Source: Strigamia acuminata (Eukaryota > Arthropoda > Chilopoda > Geophilomorpha > Linotaeniidae). Taken from it: 64,000 nt of DNA. The stretch is from NCBI GenBank assembly GCA_949358305.1, contig OX442316.1:310001-374000 (forward strand), in the 5' to 3' direction. The position numbers and the translations under genes are program-made. Below the pieces are notes generated by a model. That model saw nothing but the letters and a program-made list of their open reading frames with translations, did no database searches and was not told the origin of the DNA. The stretch's first letter is position 1; each line of letters begins with the position of its first letter. Shown here in pieces: positions 39,001 to 47,247 of the stretch.

Positions 39001-39479
39001 CAAGCATTAAATTTTGAAAAAAAAATTTTGAGCTTATTTCACATCGCAGTTGACTTAGCACAAACACCACAAGACCAATGTCTCTGAATGTTCAGAAATA
39101 GTGTTTAAACCTTAGTAGAAGGCTCCAATGTAAGTTTTAGAAACATCCAACCAATGATTTGGGAGAATAGACTTTTGATCTCATCACAGTTGACTTAGCA
39201 CAAACACCACAAGACCAATGTCTCTGAACGTTCAGAAATAGTGTTTAAACTTTAGTAGAAGGCTCCAATGTAAGTTTTAGAAACATCCAACCAATGATTT
39301 GGGAGAATAAACTTTTGATCTGATCACAGTTGACTTAGCACAAACACCACAAGTCCAATGTCTCTGAATGTTTAGAAATAGTGTTTAAACCTTAGTAGAA
39401 GCCTTCAATATAAGTTTTAGCAACACCCAAGCAATAAATTTTGAAAAAAAAATTTTGAGCTTATTTCACATCGCAGTTG

Positions 39480-39483
39480 ACTT
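39480..39483. repeat. Target-site duplication ACTT, left copy, element 2
   Basis: Satellite GTTGACTT is followed by the LTR start TGTTGCAAGAC. The partner copy is at 50374-50377. It is the same satellite position as for element 1. Confidence 0.93.
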
Positions 39484-40189
39484 TGTTGCAAGACAGCGTG
39501 GAAGAATTGTTGTGCTGAGATTGTTTCAATAAATATTACTAATTGCTTTTATTTGTTTAATTTTCCTTTAGTGTTTTATTTTTCATAATTAATTGATATT
39601 TTTCACTTTACAGGAATTTTGACTTATTAAAATGTTTTTCACTGATTTTTATTGTCACTTTTCGATTTAATGTAGTGTTAATACCTTGCTATTATTTTAT
39701 TCGTGTCTTTTTGAGTGCATTTATGAACCTTTCTATTAATTTTCCCTGATTTTGTGTTTATTGCGTGCAGTTCTAATGTTTTCTTCGTTTTCTGGCATAC
39801 ATTTGCGATGCTCGATACGTCATTTTTCGGTTCCTAGCGGACTTTTGCTTCCGTCTTCTAACCTTTCGTTTTGTGCTTTAGAATTCATTTGGATTTCTTT
39901 TTACATTTGTTTCTGACTAATTCAAGTCTGTTCTTTCTTTCTGGATGCATTAGAACTGCCCAAAATGCTTCGATCGGTTGTTTCTAACGTTCGTTGTCGG
40001 CTGCCGTAAAAGCGTAGCCGAGAATGTTCGGTTCGTTCAACATTTTCGTATTTATTAAACTTGTGTGTATTCTTTCAGTATTTTGTGATAAGAATTAATA
40101 ATTATTCTTGTATTTTATTCGATACTTTATTTGTTATTTACATTAAGTGCTTTATATTCCAATTCCGAATTGTTTTGACGCTTTTGCAA

Positions 40190-40250
40190 TGTTCGCCGGA
40201 CGCCATGTTTGATCCAATAACTTTGTTATGTTCGCCGGTCGCCATGTTTG
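40190..40250 (+). promoter_or_regulatory. Paired CGCCATGTTT (YY1-like) repeats in 5' LTR, element 2
   Basis: TGTTCGCCGG(A/T)CGCCATGTTTG occurs at 40190-40211 and 40229-40250, 39 bp apart, exactly the spacing in element 1. The core fits YY1/Pho (GCCATNTT). A CAATGTAACCG stretch follows in both elements. Confidence 0.5.
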
Positions 40251-40608
40251 TCCCAAGCGACGATTACACAATGTAACCGTTATTTTTGTATTTTTTATTC
40301 TTATAATCTGCATTTACTATTTCATTTCGAAGTGTTTTCACCTGTATTCTTTGCTATTTTTGCATTTTTATTCCGTTCGGAATTCAAATGTTTTGATTGC
40401 ATCATTTTGCTTGACGCTGATTGGCTGTCTCGATCGTCTGCTTGACGATCATTGTTTTCGTTCCGTTTGCACTGTTTTACTTTTCTGATCTTATTGTTGT
40501 GATTAGATTAAATATTCCTGGTATTCTTGTGATCATTTTAGTGTATCACAATCGTTAATTCGTGCAGTTTTTATGTAACTACAACTTTGCTGTGATTTCG
40601 TTTCCTCC

Positions 40609-40622
40609 GTTGCTATGACAAC
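40609..40622. promoter_or_regulatory. RFX X-box-like element in 5' LTR, element 2
   Basis: GTTGCTATGACAAC fits the X-box dyad. It lies within CCGTTG...CAACGG, a longer inverted repeat. The homologous element 1 site is a perfect palindrome with different inner bases. Confidence 0.5.
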
Positions 40623-40750
40623 GGAGTTTCTTTTGTATCTGTATTTCGCCGCTATCGGCTTGGCGCGTGCCGTATTGGGTACTGCGCATGTGCGGTTCCT
40701 CAGGAACCAATGTAATCAGTGTATTTTCTTCAGTTCTCAACCAACTTTTT

Positions 40751-40756
40751 AATAAA
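40751..40756 (+). terminator. Poly(A) signal AATAAA in LTR, element 2
   Basis: AATAAA is followed by a T-rich stretch (GTTGTTTTTTGTTAAC). Its position relative to the X-box and NRF1-like motifs matches element 1. The working copy would be in the 3' LTR at 48515-48520. Confidence 0.55.
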
Positions 40757-40899
40757 CAAGTTGTTTTTTGTTAACTCCCGTGTTTTCTATTTTCAACCTT
40801 AGTTTTCAATGTGTTGTGAGTAGTTAAGCCTTTCCCTGGATTAGCCATTGATTCAGCACTCCATTGGATATTAATCAACGGTGTTCCCATCAATGTTCC

Positions 40900-41751
40900 A
40901 TGCATTCAACAATAGTTTTCAGTGCGGATTTGTGTTCTCAGCGCGGTTTTCGTACGAATTTAACAATACGATCACTTGAGTTTTTAGAAGCGGGAAATTC
41001 AAATAGCCCCGACCCCATTCATAGCTGTTTGGTGTTGACAGACCGCAACATCGAATACGTTCTTTTGGTGCACGTGACCAGGATATCGTCTGCTTTTCGT
41101 GAGTGTTTCCGTTACGTCAGTGATACGTTTGCTTGTTCATCTGGTTCGAGCAGCGGAATTTACGTTCGTGTGTCGTCGTCAGCAAAGCGTGTCGTCGTTC
41201 AATGTGACTACAGTCGCAACGGTGACATTTTGTGCGTCGATTACGAACATTTGAGTGCCAGCAACGATTTTCTACGGTCGCCATCTTGGATAAGGATAAC
41301 ACAACGCGCTGTGCTGAGATGTCGATTCGCCCCTGGATTTATTGCTTTTCTTGTGTTTTATCATTCAGTGCATTTATTTTGGAGGTTTTGTTTGCATGAG
41401 GGTATTGTTTTGGGTATTCTTTTTGGTGTTATTGCTGTTTCATATGCTAATCTTAAGGGAAATTTAGTAAAAGTGAATTTTATTGCAAATTGTTTTAGTG
41501 TTTTCTTTAATTTTATGCATGCATCTCCATATAACTGGCATAACCAGGGGAGATTTAGATTTTTTGAAGCTAGTCGCTGGTCAGTCTCTCATTGCAAGAG
41601 CTGTCAGTTATTAACGTTAAAATTTAATAGTGATTTTCGTGCGAATTTCGTTCCAAACGAATCGCCGAAAATATTTCAAACTTGTGTAGGACTTTTTGAG
41701 TCACGTTTTTCATACGTGATCAAGGTCGCTCGTTTGTTTTGGCATCCTTGA
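40900..41751 (+). CDS. Leader ORF spanning LTR end and leader, element 2 (hypothetical)
   Basis: This frame of 283 codons runs from the ATG at 40900, inside the last 151 bases of the LTR, through the LTR end and candidate primer site, and stops 208 bases before gag-pol. The frame is open from 40864 upstream of the ATG. I recognise no known domain. Its middle third matches the element 1 leader ORF (26212-27174) in the same frame (VTRI-SA-RE, YVRVSS, ITQR-VL, FAPG-IAF), after which the two diverge. A tryptophan- and phenylalanine-rich tail follows. It may be an accessory protein, a translational control ORF or a chance frame. Confidence 0.4.
   Translation: MHSTIVFSADLCSQRGFRTNLTIRSLEFLEAGNSNSPDPIHSCLVLTDRNIEYVLLVHVTRISSAFRECFRYVSDTFACSSGSSSGIYVRVSSSAKRVVVQCDYSRNGDILCVDYEHLSASNDFLRSPSWIRITQRAVLRCRFAPGFIAFLVFYHSVHLFWRFCLHEGIVLGILFGVIAVSYANLKGNLVKVNFIANCFSVFFNFMHASPYNWHNQGRFRFFEASRWSVSHCKSCQLLTLKFNSDFRANFVPNESPKIFQTCVGLFESRFSYVIKVARLFWHP
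41066..41084 (+). promoter_or_regulatory. Candidate primer-binding site, element 2
   Basis: TGGTGCACGTGACCAGGAT begins 15 nt after the LTR end. It shares TGGT and CGTGACCAGGAT with the element 1 site at the same spacing. The primer tRNA is not identified. Confidence 0.5.
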
Positions 41752-41959
41752 TTGTCAAAACACTCGATATTCTTGTGCATTTTCAATTGATTTTTTGTCA
41801 TTTGGGCAATTAAACGTTGAAAAATTCTGTGTATTTTTGGGGGATAAAATTGAAAATTTTATTCTTTTAAAAAATTGAAAGCGAAGTGTTTTTTGTCAAA
41901 CGAGATTTTATCTTCCTTTTCGAAATTTGCAGCCGTGAATTTGTGAGAGGAGAGAAAAC

Positions 41960-44900
41960 ATGGCAGATCCTTCCGTGCAAAACATGATCACTCCAGAACA
42001 ACTCGAAATTTTGGAAACAAAATGGGAAGCGCTACTCACTTCACTCTCCGCTTTGCTGACTGTATCGGAGCAGACCAGTGACCCGGGAGAGTTGGAGGCG
42101 CTGCTATCTACAGCAAATATTCGAGAGACACGTGCTGTCAATGAACTCAATGATCTTCAAATACATTCTGAACATGGATTTTATCTTGAAGCCATTGAAA
42201 AACTCGAGGCAGTTCAAACAAGAGTGGATCTTCTCCGCAGACGTTGGGAAGTATCGAAACGGTCCCTTCCTACACTGGGAGGACGACTAAATATGTCAAC
42301 TGCATCTGGCGGTCATACGACAATGAATGCTTCTTTCCGAAAAATCCAGAAATTGCCAAAATTGGAGTCTGTGAAGTTCGATGGGGACATTTTGAAGTAC
42401 AAGACCTTCAAAAGTAACTTCGAAACTTCAGTTCATAAGGACCCAGACTTAAGCGATGTGGAAAAGCTTCAATATCTACAAACAATGTGTGTTGGCGAAG
42501 CAGCCACTTTGATTTCAACTTTTCCCTTGATCGAGGAATCATACCATTTGGCTCGTGAAGAGTTGGAGAGGAACTACGGGGATGAGGACGCACAGCAAAC
42601 TGCCCTCATCAGATCAATTAGAGAAATGAAAATTGTTACGAGTGTCTATCCAACTAAAGCGTTAAGAACAAATTTAACCAAAATTTCTTCCACCGTCAGA
42701 CTCCTTGAGCAATTGAAAATACCAATACAAACTTCAGGTGCTTTTCTCATGCCGGATATTATCAGCAAATTTCCAACTCAGATGGCATTGCGTTTTTATC
42801 AGGTGCATGGAATTCAAAACAAAAACATTATGACACTACTTGACTTTTTCTTGAAAGAAGTAGCTATGGCGGAAAGAACTGACAATTCTTCTCATTCTGA
42901 AAAGGTGAAGAAGGAGAAAACTGAAGTCGAGAAAGGCAAGCAAAAGGGTTCCATGACCACGTGTGCTGCGACTCAAGATTCTAAGCCGCAATCAAATGCT
43001 AAAGTGAAGTCCGGAGAGTCCAAACAAGACAACAAATCTTCCAACTCGAAGACCATCAAGTGTATTTTTTGTGAAGAAGACCATTTGAATGGTTCATGCA
43101 AAAAGGAATTCGAAGTTAATGCGAAGATTGAAATCATCAAAAAGAATAGACTTTGCTTCAATTGTTTTAGAACTGGCCATCGCGTCGGGGACTGTAAAGT
43201 GAAGTTTTCCTGCAAACATTGTGGCGGAAGACACCACTCCACAATTTGCAAAAAGTCAGATGTGAAGAATTCATCAAGCGTTGTCGAGAAGCCCAAGGAG
43301 TCACAAGTGACAACACACGTCTCGTGCACGATCTCCGCGACTCTTCAATTAATGATATTTACTGCGAACCTCAAAACCAAAAATGGAGGATCCCACAACA
43401 TCAGAGGAATGATAGATCCAGGCAGTCACCGATCCTTCATAACTACTGAGTTAGTAGAAAGAATCAAGTTGAAAAAATGCGGCAGCATTTCGGCCACGAC
43501 ACAACGCTTTAATGATTCTACTCCTGCTTCAACGGATTATGACGTTTTTAACGTTACTTTGAAAAGCAGAAATGACACGCAAGAAATCAAAATGACAATG
43601 TTATCGGTCGAGAATCTACCAAGAGTGCAAGGAATTTTAAACTCCACTGTAATAGAAAAGGTGAAAGGATTAAATCTTGAGTTGGCTGAAGAATTACCTG
43701 CCAAAACATCCCAAATTGACATTTTATTAGGAGTGGATGTTTGGTGGAAAATTCTGAAAGACGGCAAGAGGAAAATCAACGAGGATTTGGGCCTTATAAA
43801 CACTTTATTTGGCTGGGTTCTCACCGGTGCAGCTGGAAACATCGATTTGTTTGATGATGAAGCCGACTTAACCACGTGTTGCAACACTTGCAACGTTGAC
43901 ATAAATGAGAAGTTGGACAAATTGTGGAATTTGGAGGCAATTGGTATAAATGCTGGTGAAAAAGAATCCGATTTCACAAGAGATCGCTTTGAAGCCACAA
44001 CGAAACGTCTTGACGACGGAAGATATGAAGTGATGCTTCCCTTTAATGGACAAGAAACTGACTTAGATTCCAACTGGGAACTCGCCATGAACCAATTAGC
44101 CAACACGCTTAAACGAATCGATGCAAATGAGGACTATAAAAAACGATACGACGACTCGATGTGGCAGTACATCGAGGAAAATCACGCGGAGGAAGTCCCA
44201 AAGGAGGAACGTTTTCTCAAGAAGGGGATATATAATATACCTCACCACCCCGTCATAAAAGAGGATCGTGATACTTCTAAATTTAGAATAGTATTTAACG
44301 CGTCTTCATCCAAGAAGGGAAAACTTTCCCTCAATGACTGTTTATTTCCGGGACCTTCCCTCAACCCTGACTTAATTCTTGTTATTGTGAGATTTCGCCT
44401 CTATTGCATCCCGATAATAGCGGATATCAAGCAGGCATTTCTGCAGGTTATGATCAACCCGACTCAAAGAAACTTTTTACGCTTTCTGTGGGTGGCTCGT
44501 GATTATTTTAAGCAGCCTTATTCGTGGCAAAACCTGTGGAACAATATTATGATCCTGAGAATGATCGTCGTGCCCTTTGGTGTTATTTCCTCACCATTCC
44601 TCCTATGCGCAACCATTCGAAAACATGCAAAACAATTCGAGAAAACACACGCAAAAGAAGTTGATGCGCTTGATGATGGAATTTTTATGGATGACTTAAC
44701 ATCTGGAGGAGATTTTCCAGCCGACACGACGACACATTGCGAGAGATTAAAAATGATTTTAGACAGCGGAAAACTTCCCCTTGTGAAGTGGGCGACTTGC
44801 AGTAAAGACGTCTTCGAGAACTTGAAAAAAGAGGGATTCCACATGCGGGGCGAGGAATTTTCTAGTCTTGGAATCATTAAAATGCTCGGCATACTGTGGG

Positions 44901-47194
44901 ACACAGAAAAAGACATGATAATGTTTAAAATGCCGAAAATTGAAAAAATTCCGATTACGAAGCGAGAAGTTGTCTCATTTTTAGCATCAATTTTCGATCC
45001 CATGGGACTCTTGGCTCCTGTGATTCTGCAAATGAAATTGCTCATTCAAGCGATCTGGGCTCGGACGAAAAAATGGGATGAAAAGATTCTTGATTCAGAG
45101 AAAAAAGAAATTGAAGAATGGAATTCCGACATCCAACAACTCAAGGAACTAAAAGTTCAACGTTGGTTAAACACTTATTCAGGTCAGGAAATAACCCTTG
45201 AAGTTTTTTGCGACGCCAGCACAAAAGCATTTGGCTGCACGATTTTTGTCGTCAACGTGGAGGGCAAAAGAACATTGTTGTTAAGTAAATGCCGCATTGC
45301 GCCGGCCAAAAAAGTTACTCTTCCTCGACTCGAATTAACAGCAGCAGTGGTTGGAGTCAGAATGACAAAATATCTGCTCGAGAACTTTCTTCCTGGATAC
45401 CCCGTCACTGAAGTTCGTTACTACTCGGACTCCACTATCACACTCGCCTGGATTAATTCAGACAAAAATGTTTGGAAACCGTATGTCTCAAACCGTGTTC
45501 AGGAAATTGTTTCCTTTTCCAAGCCTGAGCAATGGTCTCATGTGCCAACCGAATTCAACCCAGCTGACCTATTGACCCGTCCACACAACTCAAAAACATT
45601 GATGAACAATAAACTTTGGTGGGACGGTGTTGATGTATCAAAACTGGAAAAGAAAGAAGTTATACAGGAAAACCCACCCGATGAAGAGAGAAAATTAATT
45701 GTTATGACTATTCAAGTAAAAGAGAATTTTATTTACAAATTTTTCCGACGTTTTAGCAATTACAATCGACTTTTGAGAGTGTTTTCCTACATAATGAGAT
45801 GGAAAAGTCAACTTGTTCGCGGTGAGCCCCTCTCGCCACTCGAGTTGGAGGCAAACCAACTGAAGATCCTAAAACTTTCGCAGAAATTGCATTTTTTGGA
45901 GGAAGTTGAGGATGTGAAAAACAAAAAGGAATTAAGCAAACATTCCACTTTAAAGAATTTTGAGCTCTTTATTGACGAAAACGGATTACTGAGACTTCGA
46001 AGCCGTTTGAAAAAATCTTTGTTGACATTTGATGAAGTCTATCCCATTATTTTGCATTACGATAGTTGGATAACACGACTGTTGATCAGAAAAGCACATC
46101 TAGAACTACTTCACGGTGATATTAGTGAAACCCTTTATCACTTACGTGAACAATTTTGGATCATAAGAGGAAGAAAAACAATTCAGACAGTGATTCGAGA
46201 GTGTGCAATTTGCAGACGTGCTAAACTTGCGAGAAATAACCCTTCTACTGGTGACCTTCCCACTGAACGCGTAACTCCAGCGGCTCCATTCCAACACACT
46301 GGAATTGATCATCTTGGACCCATTTATGTTGGCAACAACAAAAAGGAACGAAAAAAGGTTTATATTCTTTTATTCACGTGCATGGTGACAAGAAGCTTGC
46401 ACTTAGAAGTGTCCGAAGATCTTTCTGTTCCCAAGTTTTTGTTAGCAATGCGACGATTTGGAGCTCGTTTTGGCTATCCTGCCAAAATATTCTCAGATAA
46501 TAGCAAAACATTCGAACGTGGTAGTGTGGAGTTACAATCATGGGGCAAGCTCATTGGTCACAAGGACATACAGACTTTCCTATCTGAAAAAAGAGTGTTA
46601 TGGACTTTTATTCCACCACTGTCCCCCTGGATGGGAGGGGCATGGGAACGCCTTGTCCGTTCAGTTAAAGATAAACTTCGAAAAACTTTGCTTCGATATA
46701 CCGTTGATTTGGAGACTCTTCAAACCTTAGCTTTGGAAATTAGTTCCGTATTAAATTCAAGACCTTTATCCTACGTTCCCGACAGTGTTGATGGAGGCAG
46801 AATTTTGGCGCCTGAAAATTTTTTAACCGGTGGTTTACCAAAATACCTTATAAACAAAAAATTGAGTGCCATCAAAAAGACGGATTTAAGAAAATTAGAC
46901 ATTAAACGCAGACAGTTCATTTGGGAATTTTGGAGAGTGTGGAGAAAAAGTTACCTTATGCAATTGCGAAATTTTTATGAAACCAAAGGCGATAGAAATT
47001 TCAAAAGTCCCAAAGTGAATCAGATTGTGTTGTTAGAAAAAATAGGAACAAATCCCTATTTTTGGCCACTTGCCCGGATAAAGGAGATTTTTCCAGGTGA
47101 GGATGGTTTTACTCGAGTCATTAAAGTAGTGCTACCAGATGGACGTGAACTGAAAAGATCAGTTAAGCATGTGAGAGCTCTTGAACTGGACTGA
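41960..47194 (+). CDS. gag-pol: Gag-Pol polyprotein, BEL/Pao element 2
   Basis: One intact frame of 1744 residues starts at an ATG in a strong context (AACATGG). Landmarks sit two residues earlier than in element 1. Zinc knuckles are at C368/C371/H375/C380, C399/C402/H407/C412 and C418-C430. The protease-like IDPG has D486. Reverse transcriptase has ADIKQAF (D822) and FMDD (909-912). RNase H has D1085, E1125 and D1157. The integrase HHCC finger is at H1380/H1385/C1415/C1418, with catalytic D1450, D1513 and E1563 and 49 residues between the last two. The C-terminal 60 residues form the DUF5641-like module. Agreement with element 1 is very high from the knuckles to the end and lower in residues 1-130. 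No stop or frameshift is seen, so the element looks autonomous. Confidence 0.96.
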   Translation: MADPSVQNMITPEQLEILETKWEALLTSLSALLTVSEQTSDPGELEALLSTANIRETRAVNELNDLQIHSEHGFYLEAIEKLEAVQTRVDLLRRRWEVSKRSLPTLGGRLNMSTASGGHTTMNASFRKIQKLPKLESVKFDGDILKYKTFKSNFETSVHKDPDLSDVEKLQYLQTMCVGEAATLISTFPLIEESYHLAREELERNYGDEDAQQTALIRSIREMKIVTSVYPTKALRTNLTKISSTVRLLEQLKIPIQTSGAFLMPDIISKFPTQMALRFYQVHGIQNKNIMTLLDFFLKEVAMAERTDNSSHSEKVKKEKTEVEKGKQKGSMTTCAATQDSKPQSNAKVKSGESKQDNKSSNSKTIKCIFCEEDHLNGSCKKEFEVNAKIEIIKKNRLCFNCFRTGHRVGDCKVKFSCKHCGGRHHSTICKKSDVKNSSSVVEKPKESQVTTHVSCTISATLQLMIFTANLKTKNGGSHNIRGMIDPGSHRSFITTELVERIKLKKCGSISATTQRFNDSTPASTDYDVFNVTLKSRNDTQEIKMTMLSVENLPRVQGILNSTVIEKVKGLNLELAEELPAKTSQIDILLGVDVWWKILKDGKRKINEDLGLINTLFGWVLTGAAGNIDLFDDEADLTTCCNTCNVDINEKLDKLWNLEAIGINAGEKESDFTRDRFEATTKRLDDGRYEVMLPFNGQETDLDSNWELAMNQLANTLKRIDANEDYKKRYDDSMWQYIEENHAEEVPKEERFLKKGIYNIPHHPVIKEDRDTSKFRIVFNASSSKKGKLSLNDCLFPGPSLNPDLILVIVRFRLYCIPIIADIKQAFLQVMINPTQRNFLRFLWVARDYFKQPYSWQNLWNNIMILRMIVVPFGVISSPFLLCATIRKHAKQFEKTHAKEVDALDDGIFMDDLTSGGDFPADTTTHCERLKMILDSGKLPLVKWATCSKDVFENLKKEGFHMRGEEFSSLGIIKMLGILWDTEKDMIMFKMPKIEKIPITKREVVSFLASIFDPMGLLAPVILQMKLLIQAIWARTKKWDEKILDSEKKEIEEWNSDIQQLKELKVQRWLNTYSGQEITLEVFCDASTKAFGCTIFVVNVEGKRTLLLSKCRIAPAKKVTLPRLELTAAVVGVRMTKYLLENFLPGYPVTEVRYYSDSTITLAWINSDKNVWKPYVSNRVQEIVSFSKPEQWSHVPTEFNPADLLTRPHNSKTLMNNKLWWDGVDVSKLEKKEVIQENPPDEERKLIVMTIQVKENFIYKFFRRFSNYNRLLRVFSYIMRWKSQLVRGEPLSPLELEANQLKILKLSQKLHFLEEVEDVKNKKELSKHSTLKNFELFIDENGLLRLRSRLKKSLLTFDEVYPIILHYDSWITRLLIRKAHLELLHGDISETLYHLREQFWIIRGRKTIQTVIRECAICRRAKLARNNPSTGDLPTERVTPAAPFQHTGIDHLGPIYVGNNKKERKKVYILLFTCMVTRSLHLEVSEDLSVPKFLLAMRRFGARFGYPAKIFSDNSKTFERGSVELQSWGKLIGHKDIQTFLSEKRVLWTFIPPLSPWMGGAWERLVRSVKDKLRKTLLRYTVDLETLQTLALEISSVLNSRPLSYVPDSVDGGRILAPENFLTGGLPKYLINKKLSAIKKTDLRKLDIKRRQFIWEFWRVWRKSYLMQLRNFYETKGDRNFKSPKVNQIVLLEKIGTNPYFWPLARIKEIFPGEDGFTRVIKVVLPDGRELKRSVKHVRALELD

Positions 47195-47247
47195 TTTGTT
47201 TGAGCTCGTTGTGTTTTCTCTTCTCTGTTCTCTCGCCGGCAATTCGC
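47195..47247 (+). other. 3' untranslated segment before the 3' LTR, element 2
   Basis: These 53 bases are pyrimidine-rich (TTTTCTCTTCTCTGTTCTCT) and end in CGCCGGCAATTCGC next to the LTR. No polypurine tract is visible. The last 18 bases match element 1 exactly. Confidence 0.75.

Larger units (their letters stand above)
28534..39483. repeat. Satellite array B
   Basis: About 77 monomers of the same 139/140/147-bp satellite lie between the two BEL/Pao elements. The first monomers carry the private variants of array A from 14722 onward (TTTGGAAGAATAG, AGATTAATG, AGTATTTAAACC, TTTGAGAGAATAG, CAGGTCCAATG), so the insertion split an already duplicated array. Internal duplications are visible at offsets of 1288 bp (markers at 32243/33531 and 32881/34169), 2702 bp (30379/33081) and 574 bp (34980/35554). 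The array contains no gene. Confidence 0.97.
39484..41050 (+). repeat. 5' LTR of BEL/Pao element 2
   Basis: This 1567-bp LTR reads TGTTGCAAGAC...GACCGCAACA. In order it shows paired CGCCATGTTT repeats (40190-40250), an X-box-like GTTGCTATGACAAC (40609-40622), a TGCGCATGTGC NRF1-like site (40683-40693), the inverted repeat GGTTCCTCAGGAACC (40694-40708) and AATAAA (40751-40756). R would lie roughly between the CGCCATGTTT pair and shortly after AATAAA, with U5 after that; this division is inference. Confidence 0.95.
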
